Assembly (NCBI GenBank): GCA_945861845.1
Contig: CAMAWS010000008.1
Coordinates: 1-16,910 of the forward strand
Reading direction: 5' to 3'
Source: Candidatus Sulfopaludibacter sp. SbA3
GTDB taxonomy: Bacteria > Acidobacteriota > Terriglobia > 20CM-2-55-15
Length of the DNA: 16,910 nt
Shown here: piece after piece, positions 1 through 8,372 of the stretch
Position numbering within the stretch: position 1 is the first letter of the stretch
How the letters are laid out: each line of letters starts with the position of its first letter
Made by a program: the position numbers and the translations under genes
Notes under the pieces: model-generated
Seen by the model: the letters and a program-made list of their open reading frames with translations, nothing else
Database searches by the model: none
Told to the model about the DNA's origin: nothing

Positions 1-497
1 ATCGGGAGTTGGAATCCCAGGCAATGGAAAAGCTCGAGATCGGTGAAGATTTCGACAGCCTCTATATCATAGGTAAAAATGCTTTCGAACGAGGCGATTA
101 TGCGCGGGCCGATGAGTACTTTGAGCGTGCAGAAACACTCCGAGGAGACATCAAGCTTCTGTACTTCAATCACGGCTATGCGCTGGCGACGCTGAACCTG
201 AAGGATCGGGCGATCGAAAAATATATTCAGGCCATCCGCATCGATCCAATTTTTATAGAGGCCCATCACAATGTGGGACTGATCTATTACGAAAGGGGAG
301 AGTACGCTACCGCTGCCGACAATTTTGCCGAAGTGCTTCGCCTGGATCCCAACCACATCAGCTCAAATCTTTATCTGGCAAGAATCTATTTGAAGCAGGG
401 CAATAAGGTTCTCGCCAGGAATCACGTTTCCACAGTGTTGGGTGTGGCTCCCGGCAACCCACAAGCGCTGCAGCTTCAGCAGCAAATCGGACTATGA
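1..497 (+). CDS. TMTC-like TPR membrane protein, C-terminal fragment (5' cut by window edge)
   Basis: The reading frame is open to the left edge (codons from position 3), so the TTG at 9 is probably not the real start and only the C-terminus is present. The visible part consists of tetratricopeptide repeats, with TPR-like helix pairs around IKLLYFNHGYAL, FIEAHHNVGLIYYERGEY and ISSNLYLARIYLKQGN. It aligns without a gap to the C-terminus of the next gene: 87 of 164 residues are identical by my hand count (about 53 percent), and both proteins end in a Gly-Leu. By that homology the missing upstream part probably holds a multi-pass GT-C-like membrane domain. The stop TGA overlaps the ATG of the next gene (ATGA, 494-497), so the two are probably translationally coupled. 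Function is inferred only from the paralogue. Confidence 0.8.
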   Translation, partial: RELESQAMEKLEIGEDFDSLYIIGKNAFERGDYARADEYFERAETLRGDIKLLYFNHGYALATLNLKDRAIEKYIQAIRIDPIFIEAHHNVGLIYYERGEYATAADNFAEVLRLDPNHISSNLYLARIYLKQGNKVLARNHVSTVLGVAPGNPQALQLQQQIGL

Positions 498-2686
498 AGA
501 AGCAAAAAAGTCATCCAGGCGCCAAAGCCACAGCCACGCTGCCGCGGCGGTGGCTCGCCCTTGGCTTGCTGCTCTGTCTTACCCTGGTGGCCTACTGGAA
601 TTCTTTCGACGTTCCGTTGGTCTTCGACGACCTTGCGACTATTCAGCAGAATTCCGGGGTTCGGTTTGGAGAATTCAACTGGAATCCGCTGACCGGACGA
701 ACCATCCTTTATCTACTGTTCACGGCGAATTACATCTGGGCCGGCCAGGATGTTTGGAGCTATCACCTCATCAACTTCATCCTTCATTTTCTAAACGGCG
801 TTCTGATCTTTTTAATCGCTGAGCGAACCTTCCAGCGTCTTGGGTTGGCTGCGATCCGGATGACTGCGTATGCCGCTCTGGCGGCCGGGCTATTCCTGGT
901 TCATCCCATACAGACAGAATCGGTTACCTACATTTCGAGCCGTTCCGAGTTGTTGTCCACATTCTTTTACCTGATCGGCGTCTTCCTGTTTGTTTTCTGG
1001 CCCGAACAGAAGATCGGGTTCTTATTTAGCTGGGTCGTCGCCGTGCCGTTCTTCTTGGGCATTGGAAGCAAGGAGACCGCCATTACGCTTCCAGCGTCTC
1101 TTCTCTTGTACGATTTCGTTTTCTTGGCTGAGGGAAGACTGCGGACCGTATTCGCGAGATGGCGGTTCTATATCACTTTTATTGTTGGTGGCGCGGGAGT
1201 CATCTATTTGTTCCTGACGGGACCACTCCGCCAATCCATAGGGGGCGGAGCACCTGGTAACCTTTCGTCGCCTGCATATTTTCTTACCCAACTCCGTGTC
1301 ATCGTTCGCTATATCCAGCTGCTCTTTTTGCCGGTCGGCTTGAACTTGGATTACGATTTTCGGCCATCCGTGGGATTCGAACCAGCCGTCATTGCCTCTT
1401 TCCTGTTTCTGTGCGGGATCGTTGTTCTGGGCTGGTTTCTCCGCCGCCGGGCGCCAGTATTCACCTTCTCGATCTTCTGGTTTTTCATAACGCTGTCGCC
1501 GACCTCCAGCATTGTTCCGATCCTGGACGTGATCTTCGAACACCGCCTCTACTTGCCACTCGCGGGCGTTTGCCTGTCATTTCCACTGTTGGTTGAAATG
1601 GTCTACACAAGGTTGCGGACAAGAATGACTTTGCCCGGAAGTCCCGCTTTCTGTTCCGGACTGTTGCTGAGTGGCCTAGCCGTTGGAACCATATCCCGAA
1701 ATCAGATATGGCGGGATGAGGTCCGGCTGTTTACGGACGTCGTGTCGAAATCACCGCATAAGGAGCGGCCATATAATGCGCTCTCATGGGCTTATTTCAA
1801 GCGGAACGATTATGCGAGCACGGTCGCGATACTTCAGAAAGCCCTGGAAATGGTTCCGGACAAATACGTCGATTTTTCCGAGACGCTTGCCAACGTGTAC
1901 CTGAAGGCAGGGAAATATGATGAGGCCGTGGACCTATTCACGGAGACGACCAGGCGATTCGAAGGCCAGCGGGCAGCGCTCGCGTATAACAATCTTGGAA
2001 ACGCTTACATGTACAAATGGAACGCACTTCAATCTCAGGCGTCGCAAATGTCCCCGGATGCATTTGCGGCCGCTACCGAATCCGTGCTTGCACCCGCCGC
2101 TGAGGCATTTTCGAAAGGCCTGGAAATCCTGCCTGACCTGGCCCCGACCCTGGACGCTTTCATTAATGTCACATACAGCAGAGGTAAGGTTGCCGAAATC
2201 GAGGCCAAGGCTATCGAGGAACTGAAGCATAAGGAAGATTTCAACAATCTGTATGTCGTTGGGAAGAGCGCGTTTCTGACCGGTAACTGGGCTCGGGCAA
2301 ACGAATACTTTGAACGGGCAGAAAAGCTCCGAACCGACGTCAAGATTCTTTACTTCAATCACGGGTATGCTCTCGCCGCTCTGGGCATGGATGACCAATC
2401 AATTGAGAACTACCTCCGTGCCATCAGGATTGACCCAATATTCTATGAAGCGCATAACAACCTCGGACTGATCTACATGCGCAGGAACGAGTATGCCAGG
2501 GCGAGTGAACACTTCGAAGAGGTGGTGAGGTTCGAACCCAAACATTTCAATGCGAATTTCAATCTGGCGAAAATCAGCAAGTCGCAGGGAAGAACCGCAA
2601 TAGCCCGCAGCTATTTGCAAAGCGCGTTGGAAGGATCGCCGGGAAATCCGGATGCCGTCTCTATGATGAAAGAATTGGGACTATAG
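494..2686 (+). CDS. TMTC-like multi-pass membrane protein with C-terminal TPRs
   Basis: This 730-residue protein has a hydrophobic N-terminal half (about residues 18-400, roughly ten membrane segments) and a C-terminal half of TPR repeats (about 410-730). The membrane part shows signatures of the bacterial TMTC/DUF1736-like group: an FDD acidic pair in the first loop (44-46), HPIQTESVTYISSRSE at 137-152 and EHRLYLP at 349-355. TMTC proteins are GT-C fold enzymes that use polyprenyl-linked sugars, and the acidic pair is the expected catalytic site. In a glycan locus this one may transfer a sugar or glycan to a protein or lipid on the outer face of the inner membrane, but that is inference. The start at 494 overlaps the previous stop and is followed by a short basic stretch before the first membrane segment, as expected. 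The C-terminal 164 residues are paralogous to the preceding gene. Confidence 0.82.
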   Translation: MKKQKSHPGAKATATLPRRWLALGLLLCLTLVAYWNSFDVPLVFDDLATIQQNSGVRFGEFNWNPLTGRTILYLLFTANYIWAGQDVWSYHLINFILHFLNGVLIFLIAERTFQRLGLAAIRMTAYAALAAGLFLVHPIQTESVTYISSRSELLSTFFYLIGVFLFVFWPEQKIGFLFSWVVAVPFFLGIGSKETAITLPASLLLYDFVFLAEGRLRTVFARWRFYITFIVGGAGVIYLFLTGPLRQSIGGGAPGNLSSPAYFLTQLRVIVRYIQLLFLPVGLNLDYDFRPSVGFEPAVIASFLFLCGIVVLGWFLRRRAPVFTFSIFWFFITLSPTSSIVPILDVIFEHRLYLPLAGVCLSFPLLVEMVYTRLRTRMTLPGSPAFCSGLLLSGLAVGTISRNQIWRDEVRLFTDVVSKSPHKERPYNALSWAYFKRNDYASTVAILQKALEMVPDKYVDFSETLANVYLKAGKYDEAVDLFTETTRRFEGQRAALAYNNLGNAYMYKWNALQSQASQMSPDAFAAATESVLAPAAEAFSKGLEILPDLAPTLDAFINVTYSRGKVAEIEAKAIEELKHKEDFNNLYVVGKSAFLTGNWARANEYFERAEKLRTDVKILYFNHGYALAALGMDDQSIENYLRAIRIDPIFYEAHNNLGLIYMRRNEYARASEHFEEVVRFEPKHFNANFNLAKISKSQGRTAIARSYLQSALEGSPGNPDAVSMMKELGL

Positions 2687-2712
2687 TCACGCAGGAAGAC
2701 AACGGAACAATC

Positions 2713-3666
2713 ATGGCAAAAATACTAATTACTGGAGCAATGGGAACGCTTGGCCGGCCTCTCGCCCGAGAACTCGAAGCGAGGGGGCATGAAGTCTGGG
2801 GAATGGATCTTCAACATCAAGCGGAGCAGAAATACTATCGTGCAGATGTCGCCAATTTCAGGCAACTTGAACGTGTGTTCGAGCAGGATTACGACTTCGT
2901 ATACCACCTTGCCGCGGAATTCGGGCGGATCAATGGCGAAGAGTACTACGACACACTATGGACGACGAATGTCATCGGTACGCGGAATATTCTCGAGGTC
3001 CAGAAGCGGAAGAAGTTCAAGTTGATCTTCGCCTCTTCTTCGGAGATCTATGGTGACAAGCATCACCAGATCCTGTCCGAGGACATTCCTCTGAACCACT
3101 CCATTATTCAGCACAACGATTACGCCGTTACGAAGTGGGTGAACGAGATTCAGATCATGAATTTCGAGAAACGATTCGGCAATCCCGTAGTTCGGCTGAG
3201 ATTCTTCAATGCGTACGGGCCCGGCGAGTACTACCACAATTATCGAAGCGTCGTTTGCTTGTTCGCATACCGCGCCCTGCTCCGCATTCCGTACGACGTT
3301 TATCTCGGATACCACCGCGTCTTCATGTACATCGACGACTTCATTCCCACCCTTGCAAATGTTGCCGGTAATTTTGTTCCAGGCGAGGTCTATAACATCG
3401 GCGGCGAAGAGTTCAGGAGCGTAAAGGAACTTAGCGACCTCATTTTGCGCAATCTTGGAATGGACGACTCCATAGTGAACTACCTTCCGGAGGACAAACA
3501 CAACGTCCTGAACAAGAAGCCCGATATTGAAAAAGCGCGCAAGGCATTTGGGCATAGCCCGACAATTACGCTCGAGCAGGGCGTGCCGCTGACCATGGAA
3601 TGGATGAAGAAGGTGTATGCCGAGAGCATCGCCAAAGCTGCCGCCGGAGCTCCTGTCGGACGCTAG
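2713..3666 (+). CDS. NAD-dependent epimerase/dehydratase (extended SDR)
   Basis: A 317-residue extended short-chain dehydrogenase/reductase of nucleotide-sugar type. The N-terminus has the Rossmann motif TGAMGTLG (7-14), followed by the catalytic Ser region SSSEIYG (108-114) and the YxxxK pair Y137/K141. The segment FNAYGPGEYYHNYRSVV (165-181) resembles the substrate-binding region of UDP-glucuronate decarboxylases and nucleotide-sugar 4-epimerases. Family members oxidise C4 of a nucleotide sugar with bound NAD, then epimerise, dehydrate or decarboxylate it. The exact substrate cannot be read from sequence. The start at 2713 fits the Rossmann strand, with AGGAAG at 2693-2698 a distant ribosome site and a nearer GGA at 2704. 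The gap to the TMTC-like gene is 26 bases. It could be the 4,6-dehydratase step for the deoxy sugar made further downstream, but there is no specific evidence for that. Confidence 0.88.
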   Translation: MAKILITGAMGTLGRPLARELEARGHEVWGMDLQHQAEQKYYRADVANFRQLERVFEQDYDFVYHLAAEFGRINGEEYYDTLWTTNVIGTRNILEVQKRKKFKLIFASSSEIYGDKHHQILSEDIPLNHSIIQHNDYAVTKWVNEIQIMNFEKRFGNPVVRLRFFNAYGPGEYYHNYRSVVCLFAYRALLRIPYDVYLGYHRVFMYIDDFIPTLANVAGNFVPGEVYNIGGEEFRSVKELSDLILRNLGMDDSIVNYLPEDKHNVLNKKPDIEKARKAFGHSPTITLEQGVPLTMEWMKKVYAESIAKAAAGAPVGR

Positions 3667-3718
3667 CTCCGATGAGCGGCTGCGAATGCAAGCCCGACAG
3701 GGCGCAGCCATCAGGAAA

Positions 3719-4921
3719 ATGAAAATACTCGTTGTCCATGAAGTCAACTACCTGAAGAAGATCATTTATGAGTACCAGATTCTTCCTGAAATTCTGTCGA
3801 CGCTTGGGCACGAAGTCACGATCATCGATTACGACGACAGCTGGAAGACAGCTTCCAATGGCGACAGAAGCTGGCGGCTAAGGACCCGGGTCCACGAGGG
3901 CGTACATCGCGCTTATCCTGAGGCCGCTGTAACCGTGCGGCGTCCGGGAATGATCCGAATTCCGGTAGTATCCAGGATTTCTGGAGCTGTCGCGTCGGGG
4001 CTGGATGTATACCGGTTTATCAGGGAACACTCACCCGACGTCGTCTTGCTTTACGGTGTCCCCACTGTCGGGCTTCAGACCTGGTTCGCGGCGCGAAGAT
4101 TTGGCGTTCCAATAGTGCTCCGTTCGATCGACGTTTCGAGTCAGCTTGTGCCATCGCGAGTGCTGGCCCCGCCCACAAAGATGATCGAGCATTTTCTCTA
4201 TAACCGTGTGGATGCTGTCGTGTCGGTTACCGTGCACCTGAAGAATTACGTGCTTTCGTATGGAGTGCCGGAATCCCGGGTACGTGTTTTACCTTCGGGC
4301 GTCGACACGGGAATGTTTTCGCCGGGACTGCGCAACGACCGTATCCTTCAACAGTGGGGGATCGAGCCGGATGACAAGGTGATCCTTTTCATGGGAACGA
4401 TTTACAAATTCAGTGGTCTTGACCGAATTATCCGGGATTTTCCGAGACTTCTTTCACGGTACCCGTCCGCAAAACTTCTCACGGTTGGCTCGGGAGAGGA
4501 TGAGCAGCGGCTGAAAGCCCTTGCCGCTGAAGCAGGGTTGTCGAGGAACATAATCTTTGGAGGAATGCAGCCCTACTCGGCTCTGCCGGACATTATTCGG
4601 TCGTCCGACGTGTGTATCAATCCGTTCGAACTGAACGGCATTACACGAGACATTCTCCCTACGAAACTCTTTCAGTACCTTGCGTGCAGCAAGCCGGTCA
4701 TCGCAACCGAGCTGCCCGGGACAATTCCATTTCTCGCTGGCGAAGAACATGGGATGGTTTACTGTCCGCTGGAAAGTTTTGTGGATCGCATTGGTGATCT
4801 GCTGGACGCCCCTGCAGAACGGGAGCGTCTCGGGAGAAAAGGTGTGGAGATTACAAAGGCTAACTACGAGTGGAAACGCATCGCTGAGACACTGGTCTCA
4901 TGGATGTCCGAATTCGCATAG
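3719..4921 (+). CDS. Glycosyltransferase family 4 protein
   Basis: A 400-residue GT-B fold glycosyltransferase. I start it at the ATG at 3719, where MKILVVHEVN forms the expected first Rossmann strand. The frame is open further upstream, but the next starts (3686, 3617) add a non-family leader, and 3617 would overlap the previous gene by 50 bases. The C-terminal domain begins around the LPSGVD motif (191-196) and has the donor-site block PTKLFQYLACSKPVIAT (314-330). Enzymes of this type transfer a sugar from a nucleotide donor to a lipid-linked glycan on the cytoplasmic side of the membrane, usually with retention of configuration. The EX7E donor motif common in GT4 appears as D311/Q319, so the second Glu is a Gln. 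It may still work or may prefer a different donor. It lies seven bases before the next GT4 gene. Confidence 0.88.
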   Translation: MKILVVHEVNYLKKIIYEYQILPEILSTLGHEVTIIDYDDSWKTASNGDRSWRLRTRVHEGVHRAYPEAAVTVRRPGMIRIPVVSRISGAVASGLDVYRFIREHSPDVVLLYGVPTVGLQTWFAARRFGVPIVLRSIDVSSQLVPSRVLAPPTKMIEHFLYNRVDAVVSVTVHLKNYVLSYGVPESRVRVLPSGVDTGMFSPGLRNDRILQQWGIEPDDKVILFMGTIYKFSGLDRIIRDFPRLLSRYPSAKLLTVGSGEDEQRLKALAAEAGLSRNIIFGGMQPYSALPDIIRSSDVCINPFELNGITRDILPTKLFQYLACSKPVIATELPGTIPFLAGEEHGMVYCPLESFVDRIGDLLDAPAERERLGRKGVEITKANYEWKRIAETLVSWMSEFA

Positions 4922-4927
4922 CAGCGA

Positions 4928-6100
4928 ATGCGCATAGTGTTCGTTATTCCATATTTCTATCCTGCGCTGCAGTACGGCGGACAGCCGAAGAGTTGCTACG
5001 AACTGGCCAGGGCCCTTGTCCGGCGTGGTCACTCGGTGACAGTGGTGACGACCGACAGCGCCGGCTCCGCCAGGCTGAGTCCGGAACCGGCGGCTGGTAT
5101 TCGGAGAACAGTAGAAGATATCGAGGTTTTCTACTACCGCAACTTCTCGAACTATCTCGCTTTTCGGCATCGGGTCTTTCTTCCGATTGCTTTGTTTCTA
5201 AATATCCGTCATCACCTGTCTGATTGTGATGTCTTGCATATCCATGAACTGCGCAGCACGCTGACCGTTGCGGCGCATAGGGCCGCACGGTCGCTTGGCC
5301 TTCCGTTCGTGCTCTCACCGCACGGTGGACTGAAATGGCTGGGCAAGGAGAATGCGAAGCGAATGTTCGACAGCATGTGGGGTAGAGCCATCCTGGGAGA
5401 TGCGGCAAGGCTGGTAGCGATCTCACCCCTGGAAGTGAAGGACGCGCAAACGTTCGGTGTCGGACAGGAACGAATCCGGATTTTGCCGAATCTCATCTTT
5501 CCCGAGGACTACTCGGCTTTGCCACAGACAGGCGATTTCAGGCGCAGGTGGAATATACGCGAAGAGAAAGTCGTGCTCTTTCTTGGGCGGTTGCACTGGA
5601 TCAAAGGCGCTGACCTGCTCATCCGTGCCCTGGCGGGTTCGAGTTCAAACGTGCGTCTTGTCATAGCAGGCCCCGATGACGGCCAGGAGAGCCAACTACG
5701 CCGGATGCTGGCTGGAACAGATCTTGAGAAGAGGACGACATTCACCGGGTATCTCGATCACAAGGCGAAGCTGGAATCGTTGGTTGATGCAGACGTGGTT
5801 GCAATCCCGTCCCGGAGTGAAGTCTTTGCGATTACCGCAGTGGAGGCATTGATGTGCGGAACACCCGTCCTGCTGTCTTCATCGTGCGGTTTGTTTCCGG
5901 CTCCAGGGACCAATTGCGGTGTGTTCCGTTTCGAAAATGAAAATGTCGACGATCTTGCGGACAAACTAAGAGTCGTATTGGGGGAAGATTGCGGCGCGGC
6001 TTCCGCTGCCGGCCGTGACTTTGTCCTCCGCGAATTCGGTCCTGACGCGATTGCGGAAAGGGCTGAGGTTATTTATGAAGAAGCAATCCGGCGCGGCTGA
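4928..6100 (+). CDS. Glycosyltransferase family 4 protein
   Basis: A 390-residue GT-B glycosyltransferase. The N-terminal domain has IPYFYPALQYGGQPKS (7-22), an arrangement typical of GT4 acceptor domains with a glycine-rich turn. HIHELRS (104-110) and SPHGGLKWLGK (130-140) follow. The C-terminal donor domain starts near VVLFLGRLHWIKG (215-227) and contains an intact EX7E motif, E298 and E306, followed by ALMCGTPVLLS. It should transfer a sugar from a nucleotide donor to the growing lipid-linked glycan; donor and acceptor are unknown. The start ATG at 4928 is seven bases after the previous stop, consistent with co-translation. The 3' end overlaps the start of the isomerase gene by 26 bases. 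Unlike the preceding GT4 gene it keeps both donor-binding glutamates, so the two probably use different donors. Confidence 0.9.
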   Translation: MRIVFVIPYFYPALQYGGQPKSCYELARALVRRGHSVTVVTTDSAGSARLSPEPAAGIRRTVEDIEVFYYRNFSNYLAFRHRVFLPIALFLNIRHHLSDCDVLHIHELRSTLTVAAHRAARSLGLPFVLSPHGGLKWLGKENAKRMFDSMWGRAILGDAARLVAISPLEVKDAQTFGVGQERIRILPNLIFPEDYSALPQTGDFRRRWNIREEKVVLFLGRLHWIKGADLLIRALAGSSSNVRLVIAGPDDGQESQLRRMLAGTDLEKRTTFTGYLDHKAKLESLVDADVVAIPSRSEVFAITAVEALMCGTPVLLSSSCGLFPAPGTNCGVFRFENENVDDLADKLRVVLGEDCGAASAAGRDFVLREFGPDAIAERAEVIYEEAIRRG

Positions 6101-7079
6101 ATCGGCTGCAGAGTTCGGAATTCTTGAAGAAATTCGAAACGTTATCGATATCGAAATTGAGGCGCTCCAGTCTGTCCGTCAGAAAGTGGGGCCTGAATTT
6201 GAGCAGGCGGTGAAGGCAATTGCGGATTGCGAGGGGCAGGTCATCGTCACTGGTGTCGGCAAGTCCGGCATCATCGCAAACAAGATTGCGGCAACCCTGA
6301 GAAGCACAGGTACGCCCGCAACGTTCCTTCACGCCGGGGAGGCGCTGCACGGTGATATCGGGATTGTGACTTCCAGGGACGTTGTGCTGGCGGTGGGAAA
6401 GAGCGGCGAAACCGGCGAACTGAATGAGCTTTTGCGATTCTTGAAAAAGAGTGCTGTCGTGATCATTTCGCTCACGTCCAATGATACTTCCTCGATGGCC
6501 CAACTCTCAGACATCGTCTTGAACCTCAATATCCCCAGGGAAGCTTGTCCTCTCAATCTTGCCCCGACGGCGAGTACGACCGCCGCGCTTGCTGTGGGCG
6601 ATGCTATAGCTGTTGTCTTGATGAAGCTGAAGAATATCTCAGAGGCCGATTTCGCCCGCCATCACCCTGGCGGACAGCTAGGCAGGAGACTGCTTCTGAC
6701 CGTTGATGACGTAATGCGGAAGGATAAAGAGAATCCTCTCATCTCCATCGAACAGTCGGTCAAGGAGATGGTGGTCCGGATCACGGCCTTCAGGGTGGGT
6801 GCCATTTCTGTCGTCGACGACCGGGGAGAACTACTCGGGCTGGTAACGGACTTTGATATCCGCAGGGCCCTGGAGTCAGGCCACGACATCTTTTCGATGA
6901 AGATCCCGGACATAATGAACGCTTCCCCAGAAGTTGTTTTTTCGGATGAGAAGGCGATCGATGCCCTTGAAAAGATGAAGGAACGAAGGAAACCCACTGC
7001 TGTCATTCCCGTCGTTAATCGCAATCGAAAAGTTGTGGGAATGATTCATTTACATGACCTTATAGCGGCGGGACTATAG
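6075..7079 (+). CDS. kdsD/kpsF-like: Arabinose-5-phosphate isomerase-like SIS/CBS protein (KdsD/KpsF family)
   Basis: A 334-residue protein with an SIS sugar-phosphate isomerase domain (about 45-180) and two CBS domains (about 212-265 and 278-334), the full KdsD/KpsF/GutQ architecture. The four residues known as important in E. coli KdsD (K59, E111, E152, H193) align at a constant offset with K63, E115, E156 and H197. Other family blocks are VGKSG (61-65), STGTPATFLHAGEALHGD (77-94) and EACPLNLAPT (156-165). The known reaction is ribulose-5-phosphate to arabinose-5-phosphate, the first step towards Kdo. The ATG at 6075 is preferred because GAGG (6064-6067) lies seven bases upstream and the family N-terminus fits; it overlaps the GT4 gene by 26 bases. 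No kdsA, kdsB or kdsC is present here. It may serve capsule Kdo supply, or a related isomerisation for the adjacent sugar pathway. Confidence 0.9.
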   Translation: MKKQSGAAESAAEFGILEEIRNVIDIEIEALQSVRQKVGPEFEQAVKAIADCEGQVIVTGVGKSGIIANKIAATLRSTGTPATFLHAGEALHGDIGIVTSRDVVLAVGKSGETGELNELLRFLKKSAVVIISLTSNDTSSMAQLSDIVLNLNIPREACPLNLAPTASTTAALAVGDAIAVVLMKLKNISEADFARHHPGGQLGRRLLLTVDDVMRKDKENPLISIEQSVKEMVVRITAFRVGAISVVDDRGELLGLVTDFDIRRALESGHDIFSMKIPDIMNASPEVVFSDEKAIDALEKMKERRKPTAVIPVVNRNRKVVGMIHLHDLIAAGL

Positions 7080-7310
7080 GTGGGGCCACGGGAAATCGGG
7101 TCGTGATTAGACTATAATGCCCGGTCCGGCTGGACTCTTGTTTGGCGCAGGCCGGGTGGAAGGCAAGGCTGGACTGGGCCGTCGGGTGTTGATGGCATCA
7201 ACAACGTGTAAGATTAAGTATTACAATAGCTTGCCGCCATTCGTTTTGGGGCTGACGGGCACGTAGTGTAAATAATCGCCGGAGCCAGCCTGGCAAGAGG
7301 ACGTCTCGCA
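7080..7310 (+). promoter_or_regulatory. 231-bp intergenic region, probable promoter/leader of the second gene block
   Basis: This is the only gap over 60 bases in the window, so it is the natural place for an internal promoter. A TATAAT matching the sigma-70 -10 consensus is at 7113-7118, but there is no convincing -35 box 16-18 bases upstream. A second weak candidate is AATAAT at 7271-7276. A 9-bp direct repeat, GGCTGGACT, occurs at 7128-7136 and 7167-7175, and a palindrome at 7187-7203. No intrinsic terminator with a U-tract was seen after the isomerase stop. A GC-rich leader of about 185 nt would precede the kinase if the TATAAT is used. Promoter assignment is inference. Confidence 0.35.
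7187..7203. repeat. 17-bp perfect inverted repeat, possible operator
   Basis: TGTTGATG, one central G, then CATCAACA: two perfect 8-bp arms. The symmetry does not extend further (7186 G against 7204 A). A TTGATG inside it (7189-7194) could act as a -35-like hexamer, although no good -10 lies 16-18 bases downstream. The size and symmetry suit a dimeric regulator binding site about 107 bases before the kinase start. No regulator gene is in the window, and the factor is unknown. Confidence 0.35.
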
Positions 7311-8372
7311 ATGATCATCAGCAGAACGCCATTTCGAATTTCCTTCTTCGGCGGGGGTACGGACTACCCAGCCTGGTACCGCGTGCATGGTGGTTCGGTG
7401 CTGGCAACGACCATCAACAAATACTGTTACATTATGTGCCGCTATCTGCCCCCTTTCTTCGAACATCGAATTCGAATCGTGTATTCAAGGATCGAAGATT
7501 GTCAGACGATACAGGAGATTAAACACCCTGCTGTCAGGGAGGTGTTGAGCCACCTTAATATTACGCGGGGCATCGAAATTCACCATGACGGCGATCTTCC
7601 GGCGCGCAGCGGTATTGGGTCGAGTTCAGCTTTTACGGTGGGTTTGCTCAACGCCATGTACGCCCTCAAGGGCATCATGCCAAACAAGCAGCAGCTAGCC
7701 CGGGAGAGCATCTATATTGAGCAGGACCGGTTGAAAGAAACCGTTGGATCGCAGGACCAGGTCCTGGCTGCGTATGGTGGCTTTGCCCAGATCATTTTTT
7801 CCCAGAACGAAGAAATTGTCGTCCGGCCGATTACGCTTTCGCGGGAAAGAATTCAGGATCTGAGTTCGCGTCTCATGCTTTTCTTCACGGGCATCAACCG
7901 CACGGCTTCAAACATTGCGGACACGTATGTAAAGGATGTCGCCAGCAAGGAACAGCAAATGAGGGCGATCAGCGACATGGTGACCGAGGGCATATCGATT
8001 CTTAACGATGGCGAGGACCTGGATCGCTTTGGCAAACTGCTGCATGAAGCATGGAAGGCAAAGCGTAGCCTGAGCCCTTCTGTTTCCAATCCTCAAGTGG
8101 AAGAAATCTACCAGCAGGCATTGACGGCAGGAGCAATCGGAGGAAAACTCATCGGGGCCGGCGGCGGCGGTTTCATGCTGCTCTTTGTTCCTCCCCAGCA
8201 TCAAAGCAAGGTTCGTGATCGTCTCGGCAGGTTGCTGAACGTGCCGTTCAAGTTCGATTTCACGGGTAGTCAGATTATCTTTTGTGAATCCGAGGACGAT
8301 TACTCGGCCGAAGAGCGGACACGCGACGGGCAAACGCTGGAGCCGTTTAAGGAATTCCGCCAGAGAGGGTGA
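7311..8372 (+). CDS. hddA-like: GHMP-family sugar kinase, HddA-like (D-glycero-D-manno-heptose 7-phosphate kinase)
   Basis: A 353-residue GHMP kinase. It begins with the motif MIISRTPFRISFFGGGTDYP, which is characteristic of HddA-type kinases. The ATP-binding loop is LPARSGIGSSSAF (96-108), an Asp-containing segment GSQDQ is at 146-150 and the third GHMP motif GAGGGGF is at 282-288. Known HddA enzymes phosphorylate D-glycero-alpha-D-manno-heptose 7-phosphate at C1, on the route to GDP-heptose. Close relatives act on other sugar phosphates, so the substrate is inferred. AAGAGG (7295-7300), ten bases before the ATG, is a plausible ribosome site. It is the first gene after the intergenic region and overlaps the next gene by four bases (GTGA). 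The phosphatase GmhB and nucleotidyltransferase HddC that would complete the route are not seen here. Confidence 0.87.
   Translation: MIISRTPFRISFFGGGTDYPAWYRVHGGSVLATTINKYCYIMCRYLPPFFEHRIRIVYSRIEDCQTIQEIKHPAVREVLSHLNITRGIEIHHDGDLPARSGIGSSSAFTVGLLNAMYALKGIMPNKQQLARESIYIEQDRLKETVGSQDQVLAAYGGFAQIIFSQNEEIVVRPITLSRERIQDLSSRLMLFFTGINRTASNIADTYVKDVASKEQQMRAISDMVTEGISILNDGEDLDRFGKLLHEAWKAKRSLSPSVSNPQVEEIYQQALTAGAIGGKLIGAGGGGFMLLFVPPQHQSKVRDRLGRLLNVPFKFDFTGSQIIFCESEDDYSAEERTRDGQTLEPFKEFRQRG

Noticed and set aside
1022..1543. Minus-strand open frame across the TMTC-like membrane gene (similar cases at 7908-8423, 12143-12679, 12645-13175 and 14680-15222)
   Set aside because: All are opposite well-supported genes and show no domain; composition reflects the complement of coding sequence.
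2956..3747. A 263-codon open frame on the minus strand across the SDR gene
   Set aside because: It lies opposite a gene with clear family motifs and has no recognisable domain, so it is an antisense shadow of GC-rich coding sequence.
7080..7130. Intrinsic terminator after the SIS-CBS gene
   Set aside because: Short GC-rich complementary segments exist but there is no stable stem followed by a run of T.
7192..7266. A 24-codon open frame starting at ATG 7192 in the intergenic region
   Set aside because: No Shine-Dalgarno sequence precedes it, its start lies inside the palindrome and the peptide has no recognisable feature.
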